Below the pieces are notes generated by a model, which searched no databases, was not told the DNA's origin, and worked only from the letters and a program-made list of their open reading frames with translations. A program made the translations under genes and the position numbers. Source: JAVBME01 sp031552765 (lineage in GTDB: Bacteria; Bacillota; Negativicutes; Acidaminococcales; JAISLQ01). From it: a stretch of DNA of 64,000 bases. Below are positions 25,092 through 33,645 of this stretch, piece after piece. The stretch's first letter is position 1; each line of letters starts with the position of its first letter. The stretch is from positions 144,901 through 208,900 of the forward strand of contig JAVBME010000007.1 in the NCBI GenBank assembly GCA_031552765.1, in the 5' to 3' direction.

Positions 25092-26151
25092 CATTTATAA
25101 CAAAAAAAAAGTCTTTATAACAGGACATAGCGGTTTTAAAGGCAGTTGGCTGACTTTTTGGCTAAAGTCATTGGGAGCCGATATTTTGGGCTATTCCCTG
25201 CCGCCTGTAACCCAGCCTAACCTTTATAGCGCAATAGGTATAGAAAACTGCTGCAACAGCGTTTTTGGCGATATACTGGATAAAGACAAACTAGCCGAAG
25301 CAATGCTAAGCTTCTCCCCTGATATAGTATTTCACCTGGCGGCGCAGCCGCTGGTCAGGCTGTCTTATAAAGAGCCTTTCCTGACTTACCAAACAAACAT
25401 CATCGGCACTTTGAATGTATTGGAAGCGGCCAGAAACTGCGCTTCCGTCAAGGCGCTGGTCAATATAACAACCGACAAATGCTATGAAAATATAGAAACA
25501 AATCACGGCTACAAAGAAGACGACCCTCTGGGCGGTTATGACATGTATTCTTCCTCCAAAGCCTGCGTAGAAATCATGTCCTCTTCCTATCGCCGCTCTT
25601 TTCTCAATAATGGCCAGCCCTATGCTCTCGCTACTGCACGCGCCGGTAACGTTATCGGCGGCGGCGACTGGGCTGAAGACCGTCTGATACCCGACTGCGT
25701 CCGCGCTATACAAAACAAAGAAAAAATACTCATACGCAATCCCCAGGCTGTCCGCCCCTGGCAACATGTCCTGGAACCGCTTTTCGGTTATCTGCTGCTA
25801 GGCAAAAAATTGCTAATAGAAGGCGAAAAATATGCCCAGGCCTTTAATTTCGGCCCAAATAAAGACAGTGTATTAAAAGTCACCGATATAGTCGAAGCTT
25901 TTATAAATGCCTATGGCCGCGGGCAAATGGTGATAGATAAAACTAATGGTCCGCACGAAGCAAACCTTTTGCTACTGGATATCGAAAAAGCGGAAAAAAT
26001 ATTGGGCTGGGCGCCCCAATACAGCGCCCTGGAAGCCATAGAAAAAACCTCCGCCTGGTATAAACATTTTTATAATGGCGACGATATGGCCGCCTTTACC
26101 CTAGCGCAAATAAAAGAGTTCGAGGGGAAACATGCTTGTAAACAGCACTGA
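25084..26151 (+). CDS. rfbG: CDP-glucose 4,6-dehydratase
   Basis: 355 residues, extended SDR. NAD-binding motif GHSGFKGSWLTFWL, catalytic TTDKCYEN and YSSSKACVE (YxxxK). The pair RfbF/RfbG makes CDP-4-keto-6-deoxyglucose. Overlaps rfbF by 8 bp and the epimerase gene by 20 bp, which indicates tight translational coupling. Downstream choices (3,5-epimerase, reductase, C-methyltransferase) decide the final sugar. Confidence 0.96.
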   Translation: MFDIYNKKKVFITGHSGFKGSWLTFWLKSLGADILGYSLPPVTQPNLYSAIGIENCCNSVFGDILDKDKLAEAMLSFSPDIVFHLAAQPLVRLSYKEPFLTYQTNIIGTLNVLEAARNCASVKALVNITTDKCYENIETNHGYKEDDPLGGYDMYSSSKACVEIMSSSYRRSFLNNGQPYALATARAGNVIGGGDWAEDRLIPDCVRAIQNKEKILIRNPQAVRPWQHVLEPLFGYLLLGKKLLIEGEKYAQAFNFGPNKDSVLKVTDIVEAFINAYGRGQMVIDKTNGPHEANLLLLDIEKAEKILGWAPQYSALEAIEKTSAWYKHFYNGDDMAAFTLAQIKEFEGKHACKQH

Positions 26152-26683
26152 TATTTTAGGACTTAACATAATAACAGCCACACCCAATCGTGATGAGCGG
26201 GGCTATTTCGTGCGCGAATTTTGCAGGCAGGAGCTATCCATAATACGTCCTGACCTTGTCATTGAACAGATAAATCACTCCCTGACCAGGCAAAAAGGCA
26301 CTGTGCGCGGCCTGCATTTTCAATACCCTCCGCATGCCGAATTAAAAATAATCCGCTGCACAAAAGGCGGCATTTTTGACGTTGCGGTCGATTTGAGAAA
26401 AGACTCGCCTACCTTTTTAAAATGGCATGGCGAAATATTGACTGCCGAAAACATGAAAATGCTGGCCGTTCCTGAAGGCTTTGCTCATGGCTTTCAGGCA
26501 TTGGAAGACGATGTCGAAATGTTTTATTACAATACACAGCCTTACTGCAAAGAAGCCGAAGGCGCTATCCGCTACGACGAACCGCTGGCCGCTGTAAAAT
26601 GGCCGCTGGCTGTCACAGTAGTTTCGCAAAAAGACGGCGCCACGCCTTATATAAATGAAAAATTTAAAGGTATAGAACTGTGA
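26132..26683 (+). CDS. RmlC-like nucleotide-sugar 3,5-epimerase
   Basis: 183 residues, cupin-type. Motifs RGYFVREFCRQEL, GTVRGLHFQYPPHAELKIIRC (catalytic His) and VPEGFAHGFQALEDDVEMFYY are those of dTDP-4-keto-6-deoxyhexose 3,5-epimerases. In this operon it probably acts on CDP-4-keto-6-deoxyglucose at C3 and/or C5. GAGGGG lies 4 nt before the ATG. Function class is firm; nucleotide specificity is inferred from rfbF/rfbG. Confidence 0.92.
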   Translation: MLVNSTDILGLNIITATPNRDERGYFVREFCRQELSIIRPDLVIEQINHSLTRQKGTVRGLHFQYPPHAELKIIRCTKGGIFDVAVDLRKDSPTFLKWHGEILTAENMKMLAVPEGFAHGFQALEDDVEMFYYNTQPYCKEAEGAIRYDEPLAAVKWPLAVTVVSQKDGATPYINEKFKGIEL

Positions 26684-27564
26684 AAAAGGTTATTTTGACC
26701 GGCGCAACAGGGCTTATCGGCAAAGAAACCGTACAGCCTTTATTGGACAGCGGTTTTGAGATATATGCCTTTACTACTGGCAAGAAATATAACGATGCAC
26801 GAGTAAACTGGCTGCAAGCCGATATCCTTGACTACACAAAGATCCAAATGCTTTTATCTCAGATCAAAGCCGACTATCTCTTGCACTTTGCCTGGTTTAC
26901 CGGCGAAGACTATCTGTCCTCTCCTATCAATTATAAGTTGCGTGATGCCAGCCTAAATTTATTGACCGAATTTAAAGAATACGGCGGTAAGCGGGCGGTC
27001 TTTGCCGGAACTTGTTTTGAGTACCAATTTAAAGATACGCCTCTAAAAGAAACAGACACGCTAAATCCCACAACAATCTATGCCCAATGTAAAAACCAGC
27101 TGCGCGAACAAGCACAGGACTATGCTGAAAAAAACGCCCTTTCCTTTGGCTGGGGACGCATCTTCTACGTATACGGCCATGGCGAAAACGAAAAACGACT
27201 TGTGCCATATATCATCAACTCTTTGAAAAACAATCAAAAAACCATTATAAATAGCGGCCCTTTATTGCGCGACTATATGTACAGCAAAGATATCGCCGCC
27301 GCTTTTGCAAAATTCTTGGATAGCAATGTAACTGGCTGTGTAAACATAGCCGCCGGCCAAGGTATATATATAAAAGACATTGCCCTTGAAATAGCAAAGC
27401 AACTAGATAAAACACACCTTTTGGAATTTATTGATAACGTCGGCAACCAGCCGCTGGTTATTGTTGGTGATGTTGGCAGACTAAATTCCGAAGTAGATTA
27501 TAAAATACAATATAAACTTGAACAGGCATTGGAAAAAATACTGGAGGAAAATGTCCTAATATGA
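26680..27564 (+). CDS. NAD(P)-dependent nucleotide-sugar reductase/epimerase
   Basis: 294 residues, extended SDR with GATGLIGKETV, a CFEYQ segment in place of the usual Ser motif, and YAQCKNQL (YxxxK). GTG start overlapping the previous stop (GTGA). Likely a 4-ketoreductase that completes the CDP-deoxysugar, as in the abequose/tyvelose type branches; the precise product cannot be read from sequence. GC content is still moderate here, before the AT-rich part of the operon. Confidence 0.85.
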   Translation: MKKVILTGATGLIGKETVQPLLDSGFEIYAFTTGKKYNDARVNWLQADILDYTKIQMLLSQIKADYLLHFAWFTGEDYLSSPINYKLRDASLNLLTEFKEYGGKRAVFAGTCFEYQFKDTPLKETDTLNPTTIYAQCKNQLREQAQDYAEKNALSFGWGRIFYVYGHGENEKRLVPYIINSLKNNQKTIINSGPLLRDYMYSKDIAAAFAKFLDSNVTGCVNIAAGQGIYIKDIALEIAKQLDKTHLLEFIDNVGNQPLVIVGDVGRLNSEVDYKIQYKLEQALEKILEENVLI

Positions 27565-28571
27565 AAGCAGAATTTAAGCCCAGGATAGATTTGAAAAACC
27601 GGACGCGACTCGAAACCGTAATACCGCTAAGAACACCCTTCATTATAAACATAGACCCGTCCGACGCCTGCAATTTCCAGTGCAAGTTCTGTCCTACCGG
27701 CGACCGTGAGTTAATGAAAAAAACACCCGGCCGCAACCATGGCATAATGGATTATGATCTTTATAAAAAAATAATTGGCGACATCTGCCAATTCGAAGAC
27801 AAAGTAAAGGTCATCCGCCTTTACAAAGACGGCGAACCGCTTTTGAACCCGCACTTTTCCGACATGGTCGCTTATGCCAAACAATCAGGCTGTTGCGACC
27901 GGGTAGATACCACCACAAACGCCGCACTTTTAACTCCTGAACTTAGCCTCAAAATAATCGAGGCTGGCCTCGACCGCATAAACATTTCCGTAGAAGGCGT
28001 CAATGAAGAACAATACCTTGATTTTTCCCGTTATAAAATAGACTTTGCCAAATTCGTTGATAACATCAGATTTTTTTACGAACACCGCAAACAATGTGAA
28101 ATGATCGTCAAAATAAACGGCGATATCCTCAATGAACAGCAAAAACAGGAATTTCTCGATATCTTTGGTGATATCTCCGACGGCATCTTCATTGAAAGCA
28201 TCATGGAGTGCTGGCCTACCTACGAAATGGAAAAAGTAACCGCCAATAAAGAACGCGGCATATACGGACAGCAAATCAAAGAAGTGCTTGTCTGCCCTTA
28301 TGTATTTTATTCTTTTCCTATAAATTCCGACGGTACATACAGCCTGTGTTTTCTCGACTGGTCACGAAAGCTATTGATGGGCAATGCAAGAGACACCACC
28401 GCAAAAGAACTATGGAACAGCCGTGAAATGAAAGACTATCAACTGATGTTTCTTAAAGGCGAAAGAAAAAAACACCCTATTTGCAGTGAATGCGGCCAAT
28501 TAAGACAGGGACAGCCTGATGATATTGATGGTTTTGCTAGCAATTTATTAAAAACCTTTAGTAATTTATAA
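27561..28571 (+). CDS. Radical SAM/SPASM protein (first of two paralogs)
   Basis: 336 residues. Radical SAM cluster motif DACNFQCKFCPTG (CxxxCxxC) near residue 37, barrel to about 240, and a SPASM-like C-terminal Cys region (CPYVFYS, SLCFLDW, PICSECGQ). SPASM enzymes carry extra Fe-S clusters and oxidise or rearrange peptides, alcohols or sugars. In glycan loci they may act on the nucleotide sugar. Overlaps the previous stop (ATGA). It resembles the next gene along its whole length but is clearly less AT-rich. Confidence 0.87.
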   Translation: MKAEFKPRIDLKNRTRLETVIPLRTPFIINIDPSDACNFQCKFCPTGDRELMKKTPGRNHGIMDYDLYKKIIGDICQFEDKVKVIRLYKDGEPLLNPHFSDMVAYAKQSGCCDRVDTTTNAALLTPELSLKIIEAGLDRINISVEGVNEEQYLDFSRYKIDFAKFVDNIRFFYEHRKQCEMIVKINGDILNEQQKQEFLDIFGDISDGIFIESIMECWPTYEMEKVTANKERGIYGQQIKEVLVCPYVFYSFPINSDGTYSLCFLDWSRKLLMGNARDTTAKELWNSREMKDYQLMFLKGERKKHPICSECGQLRQGQPDDIDGFASNLLKTFSNL

Positions 28572-28587
28572 TGGAGTGTAAATTTAT

Positions 28588-29595
28588 ATGAAAGCATCTG
28601 TTAAATACCGAGTAAATATGGAAGAACATTCGGTACTTGGAGAAGTAGCGCCACTATCCGCCCCATATGTACTTCTTGTTGATCCTTCAAATCTTTGCAA
28701 TTTCAGGTGTAAGTTTTGCCCCACGGGAAACGACCAGCTTATTCGCTCAACAAACAGATATAATGGCCTTTTGGATTTTGATTTATTTAAAAAAATAATA
28801 AATGATTTAAATGAATTTGATGAACCTGTACGTGTGCTTCGCTTGTATAAAGAAGGCGAACCTTTAATACACCCTAAATTCCCCGATATGGTAAAGTACG
28901 CAAAAGATTCTGGCTTTATACAAAAAGTAGATACAACAACTAATGGCGCACTCTTAAATCCTGAGTTAAACAGGAAAATTATCCAAGCCGGGTTAGGACA
29001 AATAAATATTTCTGTTAACGGCATAAACTCTGAACAGATTTATCATTATACTAAGGCGAAAATAAATTTTGACACATATGTCAACAATATAAAAAACTTA
29101 TATGAAAATCGCGGCAATTGTGAAATTTCTATAAAAGCAATTAAAGAAAACTTAAGTGATGATGAACAAAAAAAATTCTTTGATATATTCGGCAATATTT
29201 GTAATCGTATTGTTTTAGAACATCTGTCTCCTGCTTGGCCAAAATTTGAATTTGCCAATGATATTCAAAAGGAATTTCCTTGTGGGAATTATGGGCAAGA
29301 AATATTGGAAAGAAATATTTGTCCGTATATTTTTTATATAATGGTAATAAATTCAAGCGGAAAAGCAAGTACCTGTGTTGGCGACTGGCCAAATAAACTT
29401 ATTGTAGGCGACTTGAAAACTGAATCGGTAAAAAAAGTATGGCAAGGCGAACTTTTAAACAAACATCGCATTGCGCATCTTAAAGGCCGCCGAAACGATA
29501 ATGATTTTTGTGGCGCCTGTCAGGTTGTATCACATGGGACGCTTGATAATTTAGATGAATATGCTGAAAATATTTTAAAGAGGATGCAGGCATGA
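28588..29595 (+). CDS. Radical SAM/SPASM protein (second paralog)
   Basis: 335 residues, collinear with the previous product: LCNFRCKFCPTG, RVLRLYKEGEPLIHPKFPDMVKYAK (compare RLYKDGEPLLNPHFSDMVAYAK), and SPASM Cys in NICPYIFY, STCVGDW and FCGACQ. The duplication is old by protein divergence, yet base composition differs sharply: this copy is AT-rich like everything downstream. It may perform a second step on the same substrate or the same step on another. GGAGTG precedes the ATG. Confidence 0.87.
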   Translation: MKASVKYRVNMEEHSVLGEVAPLSAPYVLLVDPSNLCNFRCKFCPTGNDQLIRSTNRYNGLLDFDLFKKIINDLNEFDEPVRVLRLYKEGEPLIHPKFPDMVKYAKDSGFIQKVDTTTNGALLNPELNRKIIQAGLGQINISVNGINSEQIYHYTKAKINFDTYVNNIKNLYENRGNCEISIKAIKENLSDDEQKKFFDIFGNICNRIVLEHLSPAWPKFEFANDIQKEFPCGNYGQEILERNICPYIFYIMVINSSGKASTCVGDWPNKLIVGDLKTESVKKVWQGELLNKHRIAHLKGRRNDNDFCGACQVVSHGTLDNLDEYAENILKRMQA

Positions 29596-30602
29596 AAGTT
29601 CTATTCATTGGCGGAAATGGCAATATAAGTTGGTATTGTACAAAAAAATCCATAGAAAAAGGGCATGAAGTCTATGCCTTAAACCGTGAAGTAACTGTCA
29701 GTACGCGCAGAAATTTTCCTGCTGAGGTTATTAAACTAAAAGGCGATATTCGAAATGCATCTGAAATAAAAGACTTGCTTAAATCTTTCACTTTCGATGT
29801 AATATGCGATTTTATTTGTTTTAACCAAGAACATGCACAAACTGCCATAGATATTTTTCAAGCGAAAACAAATCAATATGTTTTTGTAAGTTCAGAAGCT
29901 GTTTATCAGAGAAAATCAAAATATCTACCCTTTAAAGAAAATTGTCCCAAATATGATGCCGACTCTTCATGTGAATATATAAAAGGCAAAATAAAAGCAG
30001 AAGAAACTTTTTTAAAAGCATATTATCATCACGACTTTCCTGTAACAATAGTAAGACCTGGATATACCTATGATACTATAATGCCCGTATCTATTGGACA
30101 AAATTGTTTCACAGCGCCTAGCAGATTTTTAAATGGTAAACCAATATTGATAGCAGGCGATGGCAACAATCTGTGGACTTTTACACATTCAAATGATTTT
30201 GCCAATGCTTTTGTGGAATTAATTGGCAATAAAGATGCCATTGGTGATGATTTTCATATAACATCTGATGAATGGCTAACTTGGAATGAAGCAACAGAGA
30301 TATTATTACAGGAACTTGGAGTAAAAAACCATAAATTTATTCATATTCCTTTTGATGAGGCCATGAAAACTGAATTCGCCGCACAAAAAGAAATGATGTT
30401 CCAAAAAATGTGGCACAATATTTACGACAATTCGAAAATAAAAAAGATCTCGCCAAATTGGCAAGCAAAAACTTCTTTTGCTGAAGGCATAAAGCAAACA
30501 ATAATCTGGCTATACGAAAATGACGCGCACCGCCGCATAGATAAACAACTCGATGAAAAATTGGAAAAACTAACCCAAAAATATATTGAGAGGATTATAT
30601 AA
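29592..30602 (+). CDS. NAD-dependent epimerase/dehydratase family protein (extended SDR)
   Basis: 336 residues. Begins MKVLFIGGNGNISWYC, a GxxGxxS nucleotide-binding loop, followed by VSSEAVY (Ser motif) and YIKGKIKAEE (YxxxK). Closest in feel to the isoflavone-reductase-like/UDP-sugar epimerases of surface glycan loci. Probably a sugar epimerase, reductase or decarboxylase; substrate unknown. It overlaps the previous gene by ATGA and is AT-rich. Confidence 0.82.
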   Translation: MKVLFIGGNGNISWYCTKKSIEKGHEVYALNREVTVSTRRNFPAEVIKLKGDIRNASEIKDLLKSFTFDVICDFICFNQEHAQTAIDIFQAKTNQYVFVSSEAVYQRKSKYLPFKENCPKYDADSSCEYIKGKIKAEETFLKAYYHHDFPVTIVRPGYTYDTIMPVSIGQNCFTAPSRFLNGKPILIAGDGNNLWTFTHSNDFANAFVELIGNKDAIGDDFHITSDEWLTWNEATEILLQELGVKNHKFIHIPFDEAMKTEFAAQKEMMFQKMWHNIYDNSKIKKISPNWQAKTSFAEGIKQTIIWLYENDAHRRIDKQLDEKLEKLTQKYIERII

Positions 30603-30603
30603 A

Positions 30604-31767
30604 ATGCCCCAAAAATGTCCTATATGCCAATCTGAAAAGAAAGAATTTATATCTGAATTATGCGGCAATATGTCTATAATGGGTAGTAGTTTCCCAGCAT
30701 GCAGCAGCCACAATGTCGTTTGCATGGATTGTGGCTGTGTTTATGTTGATATAAACACAACACAGAATGCATTTGACAAATATTACAATTCCGAAATGAG
30801 CAAAGGTATTGCTTATTTTGACTTATTTGGTATAAAACAAACCTTGGACTACTATCAACACATACATGAATCCATTAAAAAGCATGTAACACTTGACAGC
30901 CAAATTCTTGATATGGGCTGCGGTTTGGGGGATTTCCCAAGATATCTTATGGATTTGGGTTATAAAAATATCCTTGCTGTTGAACCATCATCAATAAATG
31001 TACAACTTGCAAAAGAAAAAGGTGTTAGTTGCATTCAGGATGATAGTTTTTCTATAAATCAAATGCTTACCGGTAAATTTGATATTATAATATTAAGCCA
31101 TGTCCACGAGCATATTTTTGACGCTGCCTTGGCAATGGAAAATATAAAAACCATGCTAAAACCTGCCGGTATAATATATTTTGAAGTTCCGGATGCTGTC
31201 AGATATTGTGATGTTGATTTTTCGCCGTATTTCTTTTTTACATATGAGCATGTCATCCATTATACAAAAAACACTTTGTCTAATATTGCCAAATCTTTTG
31301 GTTTGGAATTAATTGAAACTGACCAATACCTCAAATGCGAAAGTTACTATGTTTTATATGGATTATTTAAAAATAATGGCAAGTTCGCAAATACTGAATA
31401 TAGTGACGAAACTAAATCTGCTGTACAAAAATATTTAGATTTTAGTATATTGAATTTGAGAAACTTTGTTGAAAAACTTGAGAGAAGCCAAGAAGAAATC
31501 ATCTTATGGGGTATAGGCGCCTCAACAGCCCAGCTCTTAAGCGGAACATTCGATAAATGCAATGTGATACAACTCATTGACAGTAATCCATCAAGGCAGG
31601 GACTCAAATTTAAAATAGGCAATTCTTGTCTTTGCATAGAATCACCTGAAAAAATTGTAAGCAGTAACTCAACCATAGTTGTATTGCCTGTTATGTACAA
31701 AAAATCTATTATAAGTCAAATACGGGCAATGGGTTTTAAAAATAAGATACTTGCTTTAAAAGACTGA
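30604..31767 (+). CDS. Sugar C-methyltransferase (zinc-binding N-terminal, SAM-dependent)
   Basis: 387 residues from the ATG at 30604, preceded by GAGAGG. The N-terminal zinc finger (CPICQSEKKEF, CMDCGCVYVD), the class I methyltransferase core (ILDMGCGLGDFPRYLMDLG, EPSSINVQLAKEKG) and the C-terminal Rossmann-like domain (ILWGIGASTAQLL, LIDSNPSRQG) match deoxysugar C-methyltransferases of the TylC3/TcaB9 type. These add a methyl branch at C3 of a 4-keto-deoxysugar. With rfbF/rfbG this predicts a CDP-linked branched-chain sugar. Substrate assignment is inferred. Confidence 0.88.
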   Translation: MPQKCPICQSEKKEFISELCGNMSIMGSSFPACSSHNVVCMDCGCVYVDINTTQNAFDKYYNSEMSKGIAYFDLFGIKQTLDYYQHIHESIKKHVTLDSQILDMGCGLGDFPRYLMDLGYKNILAVEPSSINVQLAKEKGVSCIQDDSFSINQMLTGKFDIIILSHVHEHIFDAALAMENIKTMLKPAGIIYFEVPDAVRYCDVDFSPYFFFTYEHVIHYTKNTLSNIAKSFGLELIETDQYLKCESYYVLYGLFKNNGKFANTEYSDETKSAVQKYLDFSILNLRNFVEKLERSQEEIILWGIGASTAQLLSGTFDKCNVIQLIDSNPSRQGLKFKIGNSCLCIESPEKIVSSNSTIVVLPVMYKKSIISQIRAMGFKNKILALKD

Positions 31768-31789
31768 ATTTATAGAAAGAAGGCTAAAA

Positions 31790-32368
31790 ATGCAAGTTAC
31801 TTGGAATAATCTCTTAGAAGAAGTTAAACTACTTAAACCTCAGTTTGATGCAATAGAGGAAAAAATACAAGACGGCATTTTCCTTTTCGGCGCCGGACAA
31901 TTTGGTCAAACTTCTTTAGAATATTTACAGGAAAAAAATTATAATGTTGCTTCTTTTATTGACAATTCTATTCAAAAACACGGCAAAGACGTCAATGGAA
32001 TAAATGTTATACCCCTTTCACATTTGCGTATACAGATACAATCATTAACTTTACTCAACAACAAGCAAAACACCAGGGACAATGGGAAAATCGCAACATA
32101 CAGTATTGATTGTTTCTTCGATAATATTCCTGTAACATTTTTTAAAGTAGACATTGAAGGTTTTGAAATGAGGCTCTTGTATAGTGCCAAAAAGACAATT
32201 TTGAAAAACAATCCCAAAATTGCAATATGCACTTATCATAAATCGAGCGATATATTTGATTTTATAGACTTTATCAAACAATTAGTGCCTGAATATCGGT
32301 TTGCCTTGCGACATCATTCTTATAGTTTATTGGAAACAGTATTATACTGCTGGTGTGAAGATGAGTAA
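31790..32368 (+). CDS. Internally deleted FkbM-type methyltransferase
   Basis: 192 residues. The first 85 form a nucleotide-binding-like domain (IFLFGAGQFGQTSLEYL, FIDNSIQKHGKDVNGINVIP). The last 85 equal the end of an FkbM methyltransferase (TFFKVDIEGFEMRLL, KIAICTYHKSSDIF). The SAM-binding middle (the GAYGG and FEPDKEN region of the paralog at 33646) is missing: about 200 residues have been lost in frame. It may be a dead remnant or a truncated protein. AAGAAGG precedes the ATG and the stop overlaps the next start, so the transcript is intact. Confidence 0.75.
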   Translation: MQVTWNNLLEEVKLLKPQFDAIEEKIQDGIFLFGAGQFGQTSLEYLQEKNYNVASFIDNSIQKHGKDVNGINVIPLSHLRIQIQSLTLLNNKQNTRDNGKIATYSIDCFFDNIPVTFFKVDIEGFEMRLLYSAKKTILKNNPKIAICTYHKSSDIFDFIDFIKQLVPEYRFALRHHSYSLLETVLYCWCEDE

Positions 32369-33629
32369 AACTCGTATCCTCCATATAACCCCCCATCTAG
32401 GTGGTGGCGTTGGTCAGGTATTATTAAATTATCTGTCTTTCGATAAAATAAACTGTCACAGCATAGCTACACTTGAACATGCCAATGAAAAAGCATTAAA
32501 AATTGCGCAAAAAGAAAGCATAGCAATATATTCTTCCATAAGTCAAAAACTACATGATTTATTGCTTTTAATCAAAAATACAGATATTGTTATTGTGCAC
32601 TTTTGGAATCACCCGCTTTTGTATTCTTTTCTGTTAAAAAATCCTCTTCCACCTGCAAGAGTTATTTTTTGGTCGCATATTTCCGGTTTTGATCCTCCTT
32701 ATGTTTTTCCACCTAAAATATTAGATTATCCGGATAAATTTGTTTTTACCACTCCCCTTAGCTTCAATACCCAAGAAATTCGGGAGTTTTATGATAAAAA
32801 CAAACTCGCAGTAGTTTTTTCTACTGGCGGCATAAATCACGTGAAAGATATTTCACCACAGCCACATACTTCTTTTAATATAGGTTATATTGGAACAGTA
32901 GACTACGCAAAAATGCATCCTGATTTCATAAATGTGCATAAAAAAACAAATATCCCTAATGTAAAATTTATCATCGTTGGCGGCGACAATGAAAAAGAAA
33001 TCGCCCAAGCTGCCGATGAACGCTTTGAATTTACCGGAAAGGTCCCAGATATTCGTCCTTACTTATCCAAGATGGATGTTTTTGGTTACTTGCTGAGTGA
33101 AAAGCATTATGGCACAGGCGAACAAGTATTGCAAGAAGCAATGTCAGTTGGAGTTGTACCGGTTGTTCTCAATAACCCAATAGAAAGTCTTATAGTAAAG
33201 CATGGTGAGACCGGACTAGTAGCGAAGAATACTGACGAATATATAAAATATATAGAATTACTGTATTTTGATGACATTCTAAGAAAAAATTTATCACAAA
33301 ATGCAAAGGCCTATGCAAACACTAATTTTTCTTTAAATATTCTCTGCAGTAAATGGAATGCTATATATAATGAAATTATAAAAATGCCTAAAAAAGAACG
33401 GCAATATAGCAAAAAAACCGACTATAGGCCTGCGGAAATATTCTTAGAATCACTGGGAAAATATCACGAACCTTTCTCATTGTATTTGGAAAAGGGCGAC
33501 GTTTCCTTACTAGAAGGTATTTTGAAACAGCCACAATGGAGTTCAGAAACCAAAGGTACGCCCAAACACTATTACCAATTTTTTAATGATGACTTACAGC
33601 TAAAGAAAATTATTGACTTATATAGATAA
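32361..33629 (+). CDS. Glycosyltransferase family 4 (GT-B)
   Basis: 422 residues from the ATG at 32361, which overlaps the previous stop; an upstream ATG-less extension is not credible. N-terminal HITPHLGGGVGQVLLNYLSF, central NIGYIGTVDYAKMHPDF, and the donor-binding region GTGEQVLQEAMSVGVVPVVLNNP with the E-x7-E type motif. It transfers a nucleotide-activated sugar to a glycan or glycolipid acceptor at the cytoplasmic face. A C-terminal extension of about 70 residues after the GT domain is unexplained. AT-rich. Confidence 0.87.
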   Translation: MSKTRILHITPHLGGGVGQVLLNYLSFDKINCHSIATLEHANEKALKIAQKESIAIYSSISQKLHDLLLLIKNTDIVIVHFWNHPLLYSFLLKNPLPPARVIFWSHISGFDPPYVFPPKILDYPDKFVFTTPLSFNTQEIREFYDKNKLAVVFSTGGINHVKDISPQPHTSFNIGYIGTVDYAKMHPDFINVHKKTNIPNVKFIIVGGDNEKEIAQAADERFEFTGKVPDIRPYLSKMDVFGYLLSEKHYGTGEQVLQEAMSVGVVPVVLNNPIESLIVKHGETGLVAKNTDEYIKYIELLYFDDILRKNLSQNAKAYANTNFSLNILCSKWNAIYNEIIKMPKKERQYSKKTDYRPAEIFLESLGKYHEPFSLYLEKGDVSLLEGILKQPQWSSETKGTPKHYYQFFNDDLQLKKIIDLYR

Positions 33630-33645
33630 TAAAAGGAGTTAATAG

